Assembly: GCA_947493455.1 (NCBI GenBank)
Contig: CANLRB010000004.1
Span: 186,001-250,000 of the forward strand
DNA: 64,000 nucleotides
Direction: 5' to 3'
Source: an uncultured Pseudoalteromonas sp.
GTDB lineage: Bacteria > Pseudomonadota > Gammaproteobacteria > Enterobacterales > Alteromonadaceae
Position 1 is the first letter of the stretch, and every line of letters starts with the position of its first letter. Both the position numbers and the translations under genes were made by a program. Positions 17,375 through 26,881 of the stretch are shown in pieces. The notes below the pieces were generated by a model, which was given only the letters and a program-made list of their open reading frames with translations, was not told where the DNA came from and made no database searches.

Positions 17375-20300
17375 ATGAACTGGCTATCAGTGAAAAAATT
17401 AATCTCATGTTGGTTGCTTGTAACCCTATTAAGTTACGCAGGTAACCCGGTCCATGCGTTCGAATTAGCACTCGACGAAACGACACAACCAATTTCGGCA
17501 ACGCCACTAACCTTAGAAAATAACCGTCTTGAACAACCTATAACGGTCTCAGGAAGCCAGCTTTATAAATTAAAAATCCAACATGATATGTCACTTTATC
17601 GTATAAAAGTCAGTGCTGAACACGCCAAGCACATCGTACTTGAAGTCAACCAACTCGTATTAAATGAACACAACCAAGCGACAAATCGCACCGTACTGGC
17701 AAAAACGCAAAGCCAAGCGGTTACCGGACAAAATGCGATGCTGCCATATGCATTTTATCCAGCAGGTGATATATACATTGGCATTGCGACGGCAACCTTA
17801 GCGGAACTCACCTTAACCATAGAACGAAAACCAGAGCATCTCGCGACGAAATACACAGCAACAGCTTACACTAAGCCGCCGCAATTGACGCATGACCTAT
17901 ACGGCGATCATACAGAGAGTGAAATTTGCTTCACTCCACAAAGTTCGACTCAAAAAAGCCAACAAAAAGTGACGCTAATCAGCGATACAACGACACCGGT
18001 CAGCCTTTATCTTAAAGACGAGGATCACAACCATCTCGAATACCGTAGTGCCCTTGGCAAGGTTGAACTGAGTAATGTTAGTTTGGCACCTCACCCACTG
18101 TGTATTTTAGTTGGCAACACACACGAAGCGCCACCGCGCTGGCGCCTATTATACGATATGACAAGGACCAAGGTCCGCACACATAGCGAACCCGATTTTG
18201 CACACTATTTTGATTCTTTTCAGATAGATAAAAAACAACAGTTTGCCACACTGCCAGAAAATGAACAGCTTGCTGCAACACTCGATATCGGTGACAAAGA
18301 TTATTTTAATTTATCACCTAAACAAACGCTTTTTATTACACTCACAGCAAATGCGCCAGTGAACGCCTGCTATGTTCAAAATGAAAACCAGTCTGAGTGC
18401 TTTCAAGGCCAAGAACTTGAAATAGGACCACTGCAACCAAGCAATGCAAGTTACTTAAGCGTCTCTTCCATCTCCGACCATCCTGTTGCATATCAACTCA
18501 GTCAGCGTGTCGCACCTTATCAGGCTGGGCATTTATACGAACCGAACCTTGATGCGTCGTTTCAACAAGTCACCTTTGCAAAGAGTCAGCCGCTATTAAA
18601 AATTTCAGGCCAATTTATTAATCATGAAGACAGAGATAGTTTTACGGTTGATCTTGGTGACACTGCGCAACTTTGGCGCTTTATCATACTCGGTGACAGC
18701 GTGGAACAAGTGATCCTTGAAAATCGTTTTGGCCAAGAGGTATTAGTGCAAAAACGCTCTCAAACAGGACGTCGTTTTAACATGCCAGATATTTATCTCG
18801 ATGCTGGCATCAGTCGCATGCGTCTGTTTGGTCAAACTGGCAATTATAAAATAGTTGCCAAACCGCTTGGTCAACCCCCCTCTGACAGAGAAATCGAAAA
18901 CAATCAAATTACGCCACAACCCTTAGTATTGGGACAAACCATGCTCGCCAGTTTGTCTCACCAAGATATCGATACGTTTTCATTTTATTTGCCACAAGAG
19001 TCGCACCTTGATTTTACTCTGACAGTCCCAGCTGGCGCTGCAATGACGGCCAGCATTAAATCCGGCGACAACATCATCAACGATGCATTTAACGATCTAC
19101 AATTTACAACGGGAACACAGACTCGCCAACTGACATTGCCTGCGGGGCAACATCAACTTGTGTTAGCTCCTATCATCAGTTCACCTGCCGAGTATGAGTT
19201 TACGCTAGCTTATCGCTCTCCATTTGTGAAACAAAACAAAAATGCACTCAATTTAACTATTTCACCACTAAATCAGGTGCAAGCGTTCTCGCGCTTTGCA
19301 CAACAAATTCCGTTGATTATTACTGGTGAGAATCCCTTTTCAAGCAATTTCTCAGGTCACCTTGAGTTTTGGTTGCCAATACCACATAGCGAATTAAATC
19401 AAGGCGCTCCAGTAATTATAAAACTCGAAGCCAGCCAAGTAACACAGGGCAATTACACATTACATTTACCTGCCGATATGAACATTGGCCAGTGGCCACT
19501 CTTTTTGGCTTTAAAAGATCAACAGCAAGAAATCATCGCAACCACTCAGACCACATTACGAGTAACAGCAAGTGCGCCATTGCAATCACCCACTTTTTAT
19601 AATGCAGTTACCAAACCGCTCAGCGGAGGTCTCGACGTTGCAAGAGCAAGTTTAGGCGCTCGATGGGTCGCCGTAGAGGGCTATCCCCTTGATCACTTAG
19701 GTGACTATGTCAGCGTGACTGAGACTGGCAATAGTAACTTAAACACTCTGATTGACAGTGCAACCACCCAAGGGCAGCCACCTGAATCACACGAGGCATA
19801 TCTGGCACAAGATGGTCGCAATATACTCGCCCCAGTTCTCGCATTACCCGGCACTGTACCACTTGAAATTGCGGGTGTTGCAATTAATACCATGATGCGT
19901 GATGCAGTTGCGATTAAACAGTTTAGTATTGAGGTATCCATTGACGGAATAACTTGGCAAAAGGTGTTAGATGCTACTCATACGGCTTATAAAGACACGG
20001 TATTTTATCCTTTTCAACGTCGCGTACAAGCCCGTTTGGTACGCTTATCAGCGGTGCCAGAATCGTCAAAAACAAACCATACAATTGCACTCAATGACTT
20101 TCAGGTCATTGCAACGCCAAACAGTAAAAAACCATTTGCTATAGATCTTGCCGATATTCGTCACGGCGCACTCGTATCAGCCATGGCCGCAGAGCAACCG
20201 AACGATCGCACTCTCTTGGTTACGCCACTGAGTCGTCACGGTGATGAGGCTAGTAACCCGATCCTTTTTAGCAAAGACAAAAAAACCGACCTCAACTTCG

Positions 20301-22357
20301 CTATTACCTTTGCAGACCAACAAATAGCACAAATTGGTGAAGTGCATCTACTCTATAAAAAACAGCATAATGATGCTCAGTTGCCGAACCAAGCCATTGT
20401 TTATACATCGAATCAAGGGCCCGCAGGACCGTATCAAGAAGTCACCCGAGTCGACCTTAATACGCTCTCACCCGAAGAGCGAGATAACCTATTGCATTAC
20501 CAGTTAGCACTACCCGAGTATGTTTCTGCGAATGCCGTTAAAGTTGAATATGAACTTGAAAAAGCAGACTACTTTCAAGCGCCAATAAAAATAAAGGTAT
20601 TTGAACGCCCAGAATCTAATAGCTACCAATCTATTTTGGGCGCTCGTGGTGACTACGTGCTCTATCCCATGTCTAACCCTGAACAGCCGCTCATGCTGCC
20701 ACAATCGGCCTCTGAAGTGGTGAAACTAAATATCGGGCAACAGGCTACGGGACTCGTTCAGTACAATAAACTGATCAATCAATGGCGTATCGACAAACAA
20801 GCGAATACCAATGTTGCTCGTGTACGCGTTATAAGTGAGCGCGGCTTTATACCGCACCTTAGCGTCACCAATCATTTACACCAAGCGGTGAGTTTATTAA
20901 AAGTAAAGCACGACGAGCTTGCACGCTTTAGCGATTATTATTACTTATTTAATGACTCGCCTAGCCTCACCGTCACTGTCACTGAAAAACAGCGCTCCGC
21001 GATCTTTTTGTATGATCAAAGTGGCTCGATGGGGCCTTATCTAAACAAAGTTCGCGATGGTATTATTCACTTTGCAAGCGCCATGACACCAAAGCGCGAT
21101 GCCTTACTATTTAAGTCTTTCGGGGCAGATTGGGGCAGTGAAAACTGGTTGACTAATGAACAAATTTTGCGACGCACTTTAAGTCGCTATATGGGCGGTG
21201 ATACCAGTAATGCTGAGCCTGCGATTTTAGATGCCCTCGAGAAAATCAAACCGCGTACCGGCGCACAAGCCATTATCGTGATCACCGATGGGGATGTGGA
21301 TCTATCGCCGTCGTTGTCGCAAGCGATACAGCACAGCAAAGCAAAAATTTATGTCGTGAAAACTCCCTCAGGCGGGCTTTGGCAAAACCCTGAACTCGCG
21401 CAAGCAATCGTAAAACAATGGGCAGGGTTGAGCGAAGGTGAAGTCTTTCTTGCACTCAATACACATGATGTAGGTACGGCATATGCAAAAATAAACAACC
21501 GCTTACTCGGGCCAAAAAGTTATGCTATCAGTGCCACTACTGAATCCATTAACCTCAAACCCGGCTGGTTAACTGTTACAACAAACAATCACACAACAAA
21601 ACCGTCTGAACAACTCATTATTTTGGACGGATCAGGCAGTATGCTTAAACGCATTAATGGAACGCCGCGAATTGCCATCGCAAAACGTGCATTGCATCGC
21701 TATCTCGATGTGCAAAGTGGCAATTCAAATCCAACTGCGATTGGTTTACGCGTATTTGGCATTGAACCGCATTCATGTGACACCAGCTTACTAATGTCAC
21801 CGACATCTGGGAATCGTGCAGATATCAAAGGTCAAATCAACCAAGTACAACCTAAAAATTACGCAAAAACAGCCATCGCCGCAGCGCTATTAGCAAGTCA
21901 AAATGATTTCTCCGCTTTATCAAACCAAATATTACTAGTCACCGATGGCGAAGAGACGTGTGGCGGCGATGTTGCGGCTGCGATACGTGCGCTAGCAGAA
22001 AAAGGCATAAACACTCGCCTTGATATCGTAAGTTTTGCGTTAGCCCCAGAAGTCACACGCGACCAATTTAAACAATGGGCACAACTTGGCAATGGTATTT
22101 ATATTGATGCGCAAACGGAGCAACAACTCAGTGATGCTCTCAATAAGGTAAAAGCACCTCGCTTTGCGGTATATAAGTCTAACGATAAGGACAACGCAAT
22201 CGCAATGGGTGTGAGCAATGACAAACCATTCGAATTGCCAGCAGGTCAGTATCTAATTCAAATGGAAAATGATCCCACTTTCCATCCGGTGGTAATCCAC
22301 AGCGCTCAATCTCAGACCTTGGATTTAACCTCTAATCAACAGGAAATAGTACAATGA
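17375..22357 (+). CDS. Large exported protein with two von Willebrand A domains
   Basis: This 1,660-residue exported protein has a signal peptide (residues 1-29, ending VHA). Several beta-rich modules follow that resemble bacterial pre-peptidase C-terminal domains (for example IDTFSFYLPQ near residue 530). A discoidin/F5-8C-like stretch comes next (FSIEVSIDGITWQKV ... ARLVRLSA, about 845-890). Two vWA domains complete the array. The first MIDAS is D1214-x-S1216-x-S1218 (DQSGS) with a later ITDGD; the second is D1418-x-S1420-x-S1422 (DGSGS) with VTDGEE. Both metal sites look intact, so both domains could bind protein ligands. The stop overlaps the next start by 4 nt (ATGA). vWA proteins usually act in complexes or adhesion, but the partner is unknown. 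Confidence 0.82.
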   Translation: MNWLSVKKLISCWLLVTLLSYAGNPVHAFELALDETTQPISATPLTLENNRLEQPITVSGSQLYKLKIQHDMSLYRIKVSAEHAKHIVLEVNQLVLNEHNQATNRTVLAKTQSQAVTGQNAMLPYAFYPAGDIYIGIATATLAELTLTIERKPEHLATKYTATAYTKPPQLTHDLYGDHTESEICFTPQSSTQKSQQKVTLISDTTTPVSLYLKDEDHNHLEYRSALGKVELSNVSLAPHPLCILVGNTHEAPPRWRLLYDMTRTKVRTHSEPDFAHYFDSFQIDKKQQFATLPENEQLAATLDIGDKDYFNLSPKQTLFITLTANAPVNACYVQNENQSECFQGQELEIGPLQPSNASYLSVSSISDHPVAYQLSQRVAPYQAGHLYEPNLDASFQQVTFAKSQPLLKISGQFINHEDRDSFTVDLGDTAQLWRFIILGDSVEQVILENRFGQEVLVQKRSQTGRRFNMPDIYLDAGISRMRLFGQTGNYKIVAKPLGQPPSDREIENNQITPQPLVLGQTMLASLSHQDIDTFSFYLPQESHLDFTLTVPAGAAMTASIKSGDNIINDAFNDLQFTTGTQTRQLTLPAGQHQLVLAPIISSPAEYEFTLAYRSPFVKQNKNALNLTISPLNQVQAFSRFAQQIPLIITGENPFSSNFSGHLEFWLPIPHSELNQGAPVIIKLEASQVTQGNYTLHLPADMNIGQWPLFLALKDQQQEIIATTQTTLRVTASAPLQSPTFYNAVTKPLSGGLDVARASLGARWVAVEGYPLDHLGDYVSVTETGNSNLNTLIDSATTQGQPPESHEAYLAQDGRNILAPVLALPGTVPLEIAGVAINTMMRDAVAIKQFSIEVSIDGITWQKVLDATHTAYKDTVFYPFQRRVQARLVRLSAVPESSKTNHTIALNDFQVIATPNSKKPFAIDLADIRHGALVSAMAAEQPNDRTLLVTPLSRHGDEASNPILFSKDKKTDLNFAITFADQQIAQIGEVHLLYKKQHNDAQLPNQAIVYTSNQGPAGPYQEVTRVDLNTLSPEERDNLLHYQLALPEYVSANAVKVEYELEKADYFQAPIKIKVFERPESNSYQSILGARGDYVLYPMSNPEQPLMLPQSASEVVKLNIGQQATGLVQYNKLINQWRIDKQANTNVARVRVISERGFIPHLSVTNHLHQAVSLLKVKHDELARFSDYYYLFNDSPSLTVTVTEKQRSAIFLYDQSGSMGPYLNKVRDGIIHFASAMTPKRDALLFKSFGADWGSENWLTNEQILRRTLSRYMGGDTSNAEPAILDALEKIKPRTGAQAIIVITDGDVDLSPSLSQAIQHSKAKIYVVKTPSGGLWQNPELAQAIVKQWAGLSEGEVFLALNTHDVGTAYAKINNRLLGPKSYAISATTESINLKPGWLTVTTNNHTTKPSEQLIILDGSGSMLKRINGTPRIAIAKRALHRYLDVQSGNSNPTAIGLRVFGIEPHSCDTSLLMSPTSGNRADIKGQINQVQPKNYAKTAIAAALLASQNDFSALSNQILLVTDGEETCGGDVAAAIRALAEKGINTRLDIVSFALAPEVTRDQFKQWAQLGNGIYIDAQTEQQLSDALNKVKAPRFAVYKSNDKDNAIAMGVSNDKPFELPAGQYLIQMENDPTFHPVVIHSAQSQTLDLTSNQQEIVQ

Positions 22358-23298
22358 ATTTACTCACCCGTTTCATGTCAATCTTAGGTCAACGCGGCGA
22401 CCGTATTGGCTCTTTGTTGCAAACATCACTGACCATAATGAGCGGTAAAATCAATGTCATCTCACCAATTTTACTGTTGTTTATCGTTAAGCTTGCAGAG
22501 TATGGCATCTATCTAGCGCTGTTGTATCACAGTTTTGTCAGTAAAGATTATGACCTCGTATTTAACTTAGCAGTGGCACTATTTTTTATGTTGCCTGGAA
22601 GAATGCTGTTTGAAACTTTTGTACAAGCTTACATTGCAAAACGAACACATGATGCATTATGCCAACAGCCAAGTACATTAATTCAAGTACTGGGGAGTTT
22701 ATTGCTCCGGTCTTTCAAACTTATTGCGATTGGTTTGATTAGCGCACTGGTGCGCAAAATTTCAGAACATCAGGGCAACGGAATTATGGGCTTTTTAGCT
22801 GCACTTATTGCCTTCGCAATTAAAGAAGTATGGGATCTGGTCTCAAACTTTGGCATTGCAGCGATTGTTATTGACGATCAGTCTGGTAAATCATTTAAGC
22901 AGAAGTTGTTAGAACTAAAATCACATATAAGTGAAATATTGGTAGGCGTTATCGGTATCGATCTCATGGCGGGCGTTGTCATGTCGATCTTTGGCGGCGG
23001 CGCATTTTTTGCTGTATTTGGCGGCGGCGCGCTGGGCTATTTTTACGGCGATCGTTTTCCAAGTAGTATGCTCGCGCAGTTCGGCGAAGCCAGCGTCAAC
23101 ACCTTTCCATTTTTTCTAATTCTTATTATTTCATTTACTTTCTGCGCTTTGGTAAGCGCAGTCGGTCAAGCAACTAAATCCGTTTATTTTACTATTTTTT
23201 ACAGCGCACTAAATCATGCCGAAGACATCAGCAGTGAACATCAAACCGTTGTCAAAAACATGCTCACAAATACTCATAACGAGCTTGCACTCAATTAA
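22354..23298 (+). CDS. Integral membrane protein of unknown function (vWA operon)
   Basis: This 314-residue polytopic inner-membrane protein has hydrophobic segments near residues 35-60, 68-86, 110-130, 140-160, 193-232 (with glycine-rich GGGAFFAVFGGGALGYF) and 248-272. I recognise no catalytic motif. Translation is coupled to the vWA protein by an ATGA overlap, which suggests the two products work together. The membrane protein may act as an anchor or channel for the exported vWA and transglutaminase-fold proteins. That role is inferred from gene order only. Confidence 0.7.
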   Translation: MNLLTRFMSILGQRGDRIGSLLQTSLTIMSGKINVISPILLLFIVKLAEYGIYLALLYHSFVSKDYDLVFNLAVALFFMLPGRMLFETFVQAYIAKRTHDALCQQPSTLIQVLGSLLLRSFKLIAIGLISALVRKISEHQGNGIMGFLAALIAFAIKEVWDLVSNFGIAAIVIDDQSGKSFKQKLLELKSHISEILVGVIGIDLMAGVVMSIFGGGAFFAVFGGGALGYFYGDRFPSSMLAQFGEASVNTFPFFLILIISFTFCALVSAVGQATKSVYFTIFYSALNHAEDISSEHQTVVKNMLTNTHNELALN

Positions 23299-23318
23299 TT
23301 CACACTTAAGGAAAAAAC

Positions 23319-23708
23319 ATGAAACAGATACTTTATGCAATCCCTCTTTCGATTTGTATTTCAAGCTACGCCAATGACATGGCACGCATACAGGAGCTAG
23401 GCGCACAAATGTGCGATAAAGCATTCCAGTGTACACAAGCGGAATTTGACCAAGCGCTACAGCAAAACCCGCAAATGCGCGATCAAATTTTGGCGATTAA
23501 GAACCAGTTTGCACAGCAATGTGCAGCGCAACACCAACAGAAATATTTAACGGCATATAGCCAACCAGACCATGTTGATAAACAAATCATGAAACTAGCC
23601 ATTGCCTGCTTTGAAAAACAAGCCTCTGCTAGTTGTGAATATTACCGAGGCGAGAAAGAGCTTACCGATTTTGCTGCGTGCAAACAACTCAATGACATTG
23701 ACCGCTAA
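23319..23708 (+). CDS. Small cysteine-containing exported protein (vWA operon)
   Basis: This 129-residue protein has a short signal peptide (MKQILYAIPLSICISSYA). The mature part is helical and rich in Gln and Ala, with cysteines in QMCDKAFQCTQ, FAQQCAAQ, AIACFEKQ, ASCEYY and FAACKQ, probably disulfide-bonded in the periplasm. A ribosome site (AAGGAAA) precedes the ATG. I recognise no family. It is the fourth gene of the operon, 20 nt after the membrane protein gene. Confidence 0.65.
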   Translation: MKQILYAIPLSICISSYANDMARIQELGAQMCDKAFQCTQAEFDQALQQNPQMRDQILAIKNQFAQQCAAQHQQKYLTAYSQPDHVDKQIMKLAIACFEKQASASCEYYRGEKELTDFAACKQLNDIDR

Positions 23709-23731
23709 GTCATAATAAACGAGGAAAAATT

Positions 23732-24322
23732 ATGAAATATCTAATATTAATATTGATTGCCGTGTTGCCGATTACGCTGCAAAGTAAAGAAATAAGTCAA
23801 CAAGAGCTGGACAAGTGGCGCAACAGCTTTGCCCCCATGCGCACCTTGCTCAAAGAAAATCAAGATCAACTTCATGGCTATATGCGCCAACACTTTGATT
23901 TTGAAACCAAGCACTATACATCCTATGAGCCCAAACTGATTACGCAGTGGTTGCATACCGCGTTAATTGAATCGTCATTAGCGACTCAATACACAAAGCT
24001 CAGCGAAGAATATGACTCAAGTGATAACAAACGCTTTTTATTAGTCACTCATCGACTCATGCAAGCAGTTATTGTCACTATGACTTCGAAGACGGTGGAT
24101 GAGATAAACCTTGAAATTGACGAAATGCGCCGCGAAATGGCGGCAGTGCAAAACGACACCTCGTTGGAGCAAGGTTACAAAGACTCTGTTCTACCACAAT
24201 ACAAAAATTCGATTCGCATGCTAGAAAAGTCCCGCGAACAGGTCGAGCGCGTTAATCAAAACGATTTAGCATTGGTCAAAGACGATGCGACTACTTTAAT
24301 GCAGTTGCTTGTTGGTTCTTAA
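23732..24322 (+). CDS. Exported helical protein of unknown function (vWA operon)
   Basis: This 196-residue protein has a signal peptide (MKYLILILIAVLPITLQS). The mature part is strongly helical and charged, and has coiled-coil potential around residues 125-180 (EINLEIDEMRREMAAVQ, MLEKSREQVERV). It contains no cysteine. A good ribosome site, GAGGAAAA, lies upstream. I recognise no family. It is the fifth gene of the operon, and the coiled coil suggests a structural or assembly role. Confidence 0.62.
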   Translation: MKYLILILIAVLPITLQSKEISQQELDKWRNSFAPMRTLLKENQDQLHGYMRQHFDFETKHYTSYEPKLITQWLHTALIESSLATQYTKLSEEYDSSDNKRFLLVTHRLMQAVIVTMTSKTVDEINLEIDEMRREMAAVQNDTSLEQGYKDSVLPQYKNSIRMLEKSREQVERVNQNDLALVKDDATTLMQLLVGS

Positions 24323-24337
24323 TCGCACGGAGGCGTT

Positions 24338-24895
24338 ATGAAATTCTTATTATTGTTATTAGTAAACGCGTTATTTATGACATCAGCTGAGGCGTATCAA
24401 CGCATCAACCAAATCGATAAAAAAAGTAAAGACTACCACGTTACATTATCCATCTCCGGAAATGGCTTTAACCTAAACCAACAGTTAGTGCCTGTCACAG
24501 GCGCCATGCGACCTCGCAATAAAGCTTGGGCTAATGCCAAAGTATTTTTTAACGACACGCAATATGAGACAAATATTGCTTACAGCGGTAATAAACTCAC
24601 ACTCAATATGCCCATTACCGTACCAAGTAAAGTGGGCCAGTACGCTATCACTGATCATGGCCAAGCACTTTCACCAACTAGACAGATCCATATTTATGGC
24701 TCAATTCGCGACTTAGGCAGTTACCGGGCAACCAGCGGTCAGCTCACAATAACGCGGCTAGTCAAAGATACCGCGGGGAACTCTATTTTAGAAGGCCACT
24801 TTACGAGCGAAATAACAGTGAGGAATAAGGGCCAATACCAACTTAACGGCACATTAAAAATTGTCGATTACGCCAATAAAATGTGTTGTCAATGA
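24338..24895 (+). CDS. Exported beta-rich protein of unknown function (vWA operon)
   Basis: This 185-residue protein has a signal peptide (MKFLLLLLVNALFMTSAEA) and a mature part dominated by predicted beta strands (YHVTLSISGNGF, LTITRLVKD, KGQYQLNGTLKIVDY). It ends in CCQ. A GGAGG ribosome site lies upstream. It is the last gene of the six-gene operon. Its stop overlaps the stop region of the opposing histidine kinase gene by 7 nt (24889-24895), so no intergenic terminator exists here. I recognise no family; a small exported beta-sandwich is the best description. Confidence 0.62.
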   Translation: MKFLLLLLVNALFMTSAEAYQRINQIDKKSKDYHVTLSISGNGFNLNQQLVPVTGAMRPRNKAWANAKVFFNDTQYETNIAYSGNKLTLNMPITVPSKVGQYAITDHGQALSPTRQIHIYGSIRDLGSYRATSGQLTITRLVKDTAGNSILEGHFTSEITVRNKGQYQLNGTLKIVDYANKMCCQ

Positions 24896-26178
24896 GGTAA
24901 TAAAAGCACCACTGAAATTCGTGTTCCAGTTTCTTTACCTTGTTTAGAGTTGACGTTAAATTGCCAGCCTTGATGCTGGCACAACCGCTGTACAATTGAC
25001 AAACCAAAGCCATACCCGGTACTCATATTTCCTTTTACAAATGCTTGCGTCACATTGGCGGATATAGCTTCATCGATGCCGGGGCCAGTGTCTTCTATTA
25101 TTAACGTGGCATCTTCATAGCGCACTTGCACGCTGCCTAACTGAGTATATTGAAATGCATTACCGATTAGGTTATCGAGCAACACTTTCAACATACCAGG
25201 CTGTGCCAATACTGTGATATTACAATTGTCCGCAACATCGACTTCGACCTCTTTGCCATTTAGCAGATAGCTGCGATCAATTATCGCCGCTTCAATAAGC
25301 GGCAGTAATTTAACAGCTTCTTGCTGTGCATTGACGTGTTCTTCGCGTGCCAAATGCAATAGTGTTGTCACGGTTAACTCCATCTGCTCCGCACCTTGCT
25401 CGATGCGTCTAAGTACATTAGGAGTTTGTTCATTGCTATTAGACTGGCGCAATAATTCAAGGGCATTTTTGATTACAGCAATAGGCGTTCGCATTTCATG
25501 ACTGACATCGCGCGTAAAATGACGCTCGCGCTCGAGTGCCAAATGGTTTTGCGCTAAGGTTGTTTCAAGCGTGTGTGCCAAAATACCAATCTCATTGTTT
25601 GGAAAATCCGCCGCAAATTTTTTGGGCACGTCAGCAACATCAACGTCATCGACCAAGTCAGCGAGTTGCTTTAAAGGCTTAGCCGTTTTTCTGCCGAGCA
25701 ACCAAGCAATTAAAAATGCAAACAACATCAATGAAAATGTACTGAGGCCAAATAAGAAAAAGACGCCATCACGGATCGGTCGGACCAATAATTTATCGCT
25801 CACCTCAGCAAGTAAATAGGTATCGTTTAATTCGGAAAACACATACAGATGATAATGACGCCCTTCATCACCATAAAACTCTGTTTCAGTCGGCAACTCT
25901 AACCATTGTCGCCGTAAGTCAGCAGGGAACGTTGAAGGTGAAAAGTGTAACGAGTACTGCTCACTACTCGTTGATGGCCACTGCTGATGTAGTTGGTAAT
26001 GCTGCAATAAGCTATTTGCTTCAGCGCGCACGCTACGTTCAATAAAACCGTCTTCGAGGTTGTACATTAAGATAAATGAAAACAGTGTATATAAGCCACA
26101 CAAAACAAGCGTGAAAATACAAAATTGAGCGACAATACGACGGCTTAAACTATGGTATTTTGGCGTTTTATTCTTCAT
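24889..26178 (-). CDS. Sensor histidine kinase (ABC-exporter-linked)
   Basis: This 429-residue kinase has membrane segments at about residues 15-38 and 138-162 flanking a periplasmic sensor of about 100 residues. A HAMP-like linker leads to the phosphoacceptor motif (VSHEMRTP, His227). The N box is LIGNAFQYTQ, G1 is EDTGPGID and G2 is GYGFGLSIV. The ATG at 26178 is preferred. It overlaps the regulator's end by 11 nt, whereas a longer frame from 26208 would add residues lying entirely in the regulator's coding region. It probably senses an envelope signal tied to the adjacent exporter, as in other kinase/FtsX-exporter clusters. That link is inferred from position. Confidence 0.88.
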   Translation of the reverse strand: MKNKTPKYHSLSRRIVAQFCIFTLVLCGLYTLFSFILMYNLEDGFIERSVRAEANSLLQHYQLHQQWPSTSSEQYSLHFSPSTFPADLRRQWLELPTETEFYGDEGRHYHLYVFSELNDTYLLAEVSDKLLVRPIRDGVFFLFGLSTFSLMLFAFLIAWLLGRKTAKPLKQLADLVDDVDVADVPKKFAADFPNNEIGILAHTLETTLAQNHLALERERHFTRDVSHEMRTPIAVIKNALELLRQSNSNEQTPNVLRRIEQGAEQMELTVTTLLHLAREEHVNAQQEAVKLLPLIEAAIIDRSYLLNGKEVEVDVADNCNITVLAQPGMLKVLLDNLIGNAFQYTQLGSVQVRYEDATLIIEDTGPGIDEAISANVTQAFVKGNMSTGYGFGLSIVQRLCQHQGWQFNVNSKQGKETGTRISVVLLLPH

Positions 26179-26866
26179 CTTTAATATCCAATACAAAGCC
26201 GACGCCATGCACCGTTTTAATTATCGGGTAGCTAAATGGTTTGTCGACGGCACTGCGCAATTGATAAATATGCGAGCGCATGGCATCCGACTCAGTGGGC
26301 TCATCACCCCACAATTGCTGGGTTAATTGTGAGCGACTTACTACTTGAGGGTAGGCTTCTGCTAAAATAGTAAGTATTTGCAAACCTTTACTATGTAGCT
26401 CTAACACCTTGCCATTACGAGCGGCATTTTTTCTTTTTCGGTCAATCGTCAACGGCCCAAGTGTCAGCGTATGTAAGGTTTGTAGCAAATGACGACGCGA
26501 CAGAGCAAAACATCGCACTTCTAATTCCTGTAACTGAAACGGCTTAGTTAAATAATCATCCGCGCCGGTGCTAAACCCAGTCACTTTATCATCTAAACTA
26601 TCCCGCGCTGTCAGCATCAAAATTGGAATGTGGCGCTCCGATTTTTCACGCAGTTGACGACAAATCTCCAACCCATCAAGACCGGGCAAATTTAAATCCA
26701 AAATAATCAAGTCATAATAATTATCAAGCGCAAGCTGCAATCCCATCTCGCCATGATAGGCAAAGTCACATATATGCCCTTTGACCGACATAAAGTCGCC
26801 GATATTCGAAGCAATATTGTGTTCGTCTTCAATCAATAAAATATGCAAAGATTGGGATTGCGTCAT
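26168..26866 (-). CDS. OmpR-family response regulator (ABC-exporter-linked)
   Basis: This 232-residue regulator has a receiver domain with the acidic pair in LIEDE, phosphoacceptor Asp57 (IILDLNLPG), a threonine in MLTARD and the lysine in LTKPFQ. A winged-helix domain with SDAMRSHIYQLRSAVDKP follows. The gene lies 15 nt after the permease gene and overlaps the kinase. A likely target is its own transcription unit, because 11-bp-spaced TTGTGAAATG direct repeats occur in the divergent promoter upstream of the exporter genes. That is the usual site geometry for this family. Confidence 0.9.
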   Translation of the reverse strand: MTQSQSLHILLIEDEHNIASNIGDFMSVKGHICDFAYHGEMGLQLALDNYYDLIILDLNLPGLDGLEICRQLREKSERHIPILMLTARDSLDDKVTGFSTGADDYLTKPFQLQELEVRCFALSRRHLLQTLHTLTLGPLTIDRKRKNAARNGKVLELHSKGLQILTILAEAYPQVVSRSQLTQQLWGDEPTESDAMRSHIYQLRSAVDKPFSYPIIKTVHGVGFVLDIKDEE

Positions 26867-26881
26867 TGTTCTTATCCAAAT

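Noticed and set aside
17375-22357. The vWA operon as a MoxR-vWA chaperone system
   Set aside because: No MoxR or other AAA ATPase is present, and the proteins are exported.
26178-26208. Longer histidine kinase starting at 26208
   Set aside because: The extra 10 residues come from a frame inside the response regulator gene; the ATG at 26178 with an 11-nt overlap is more natural.
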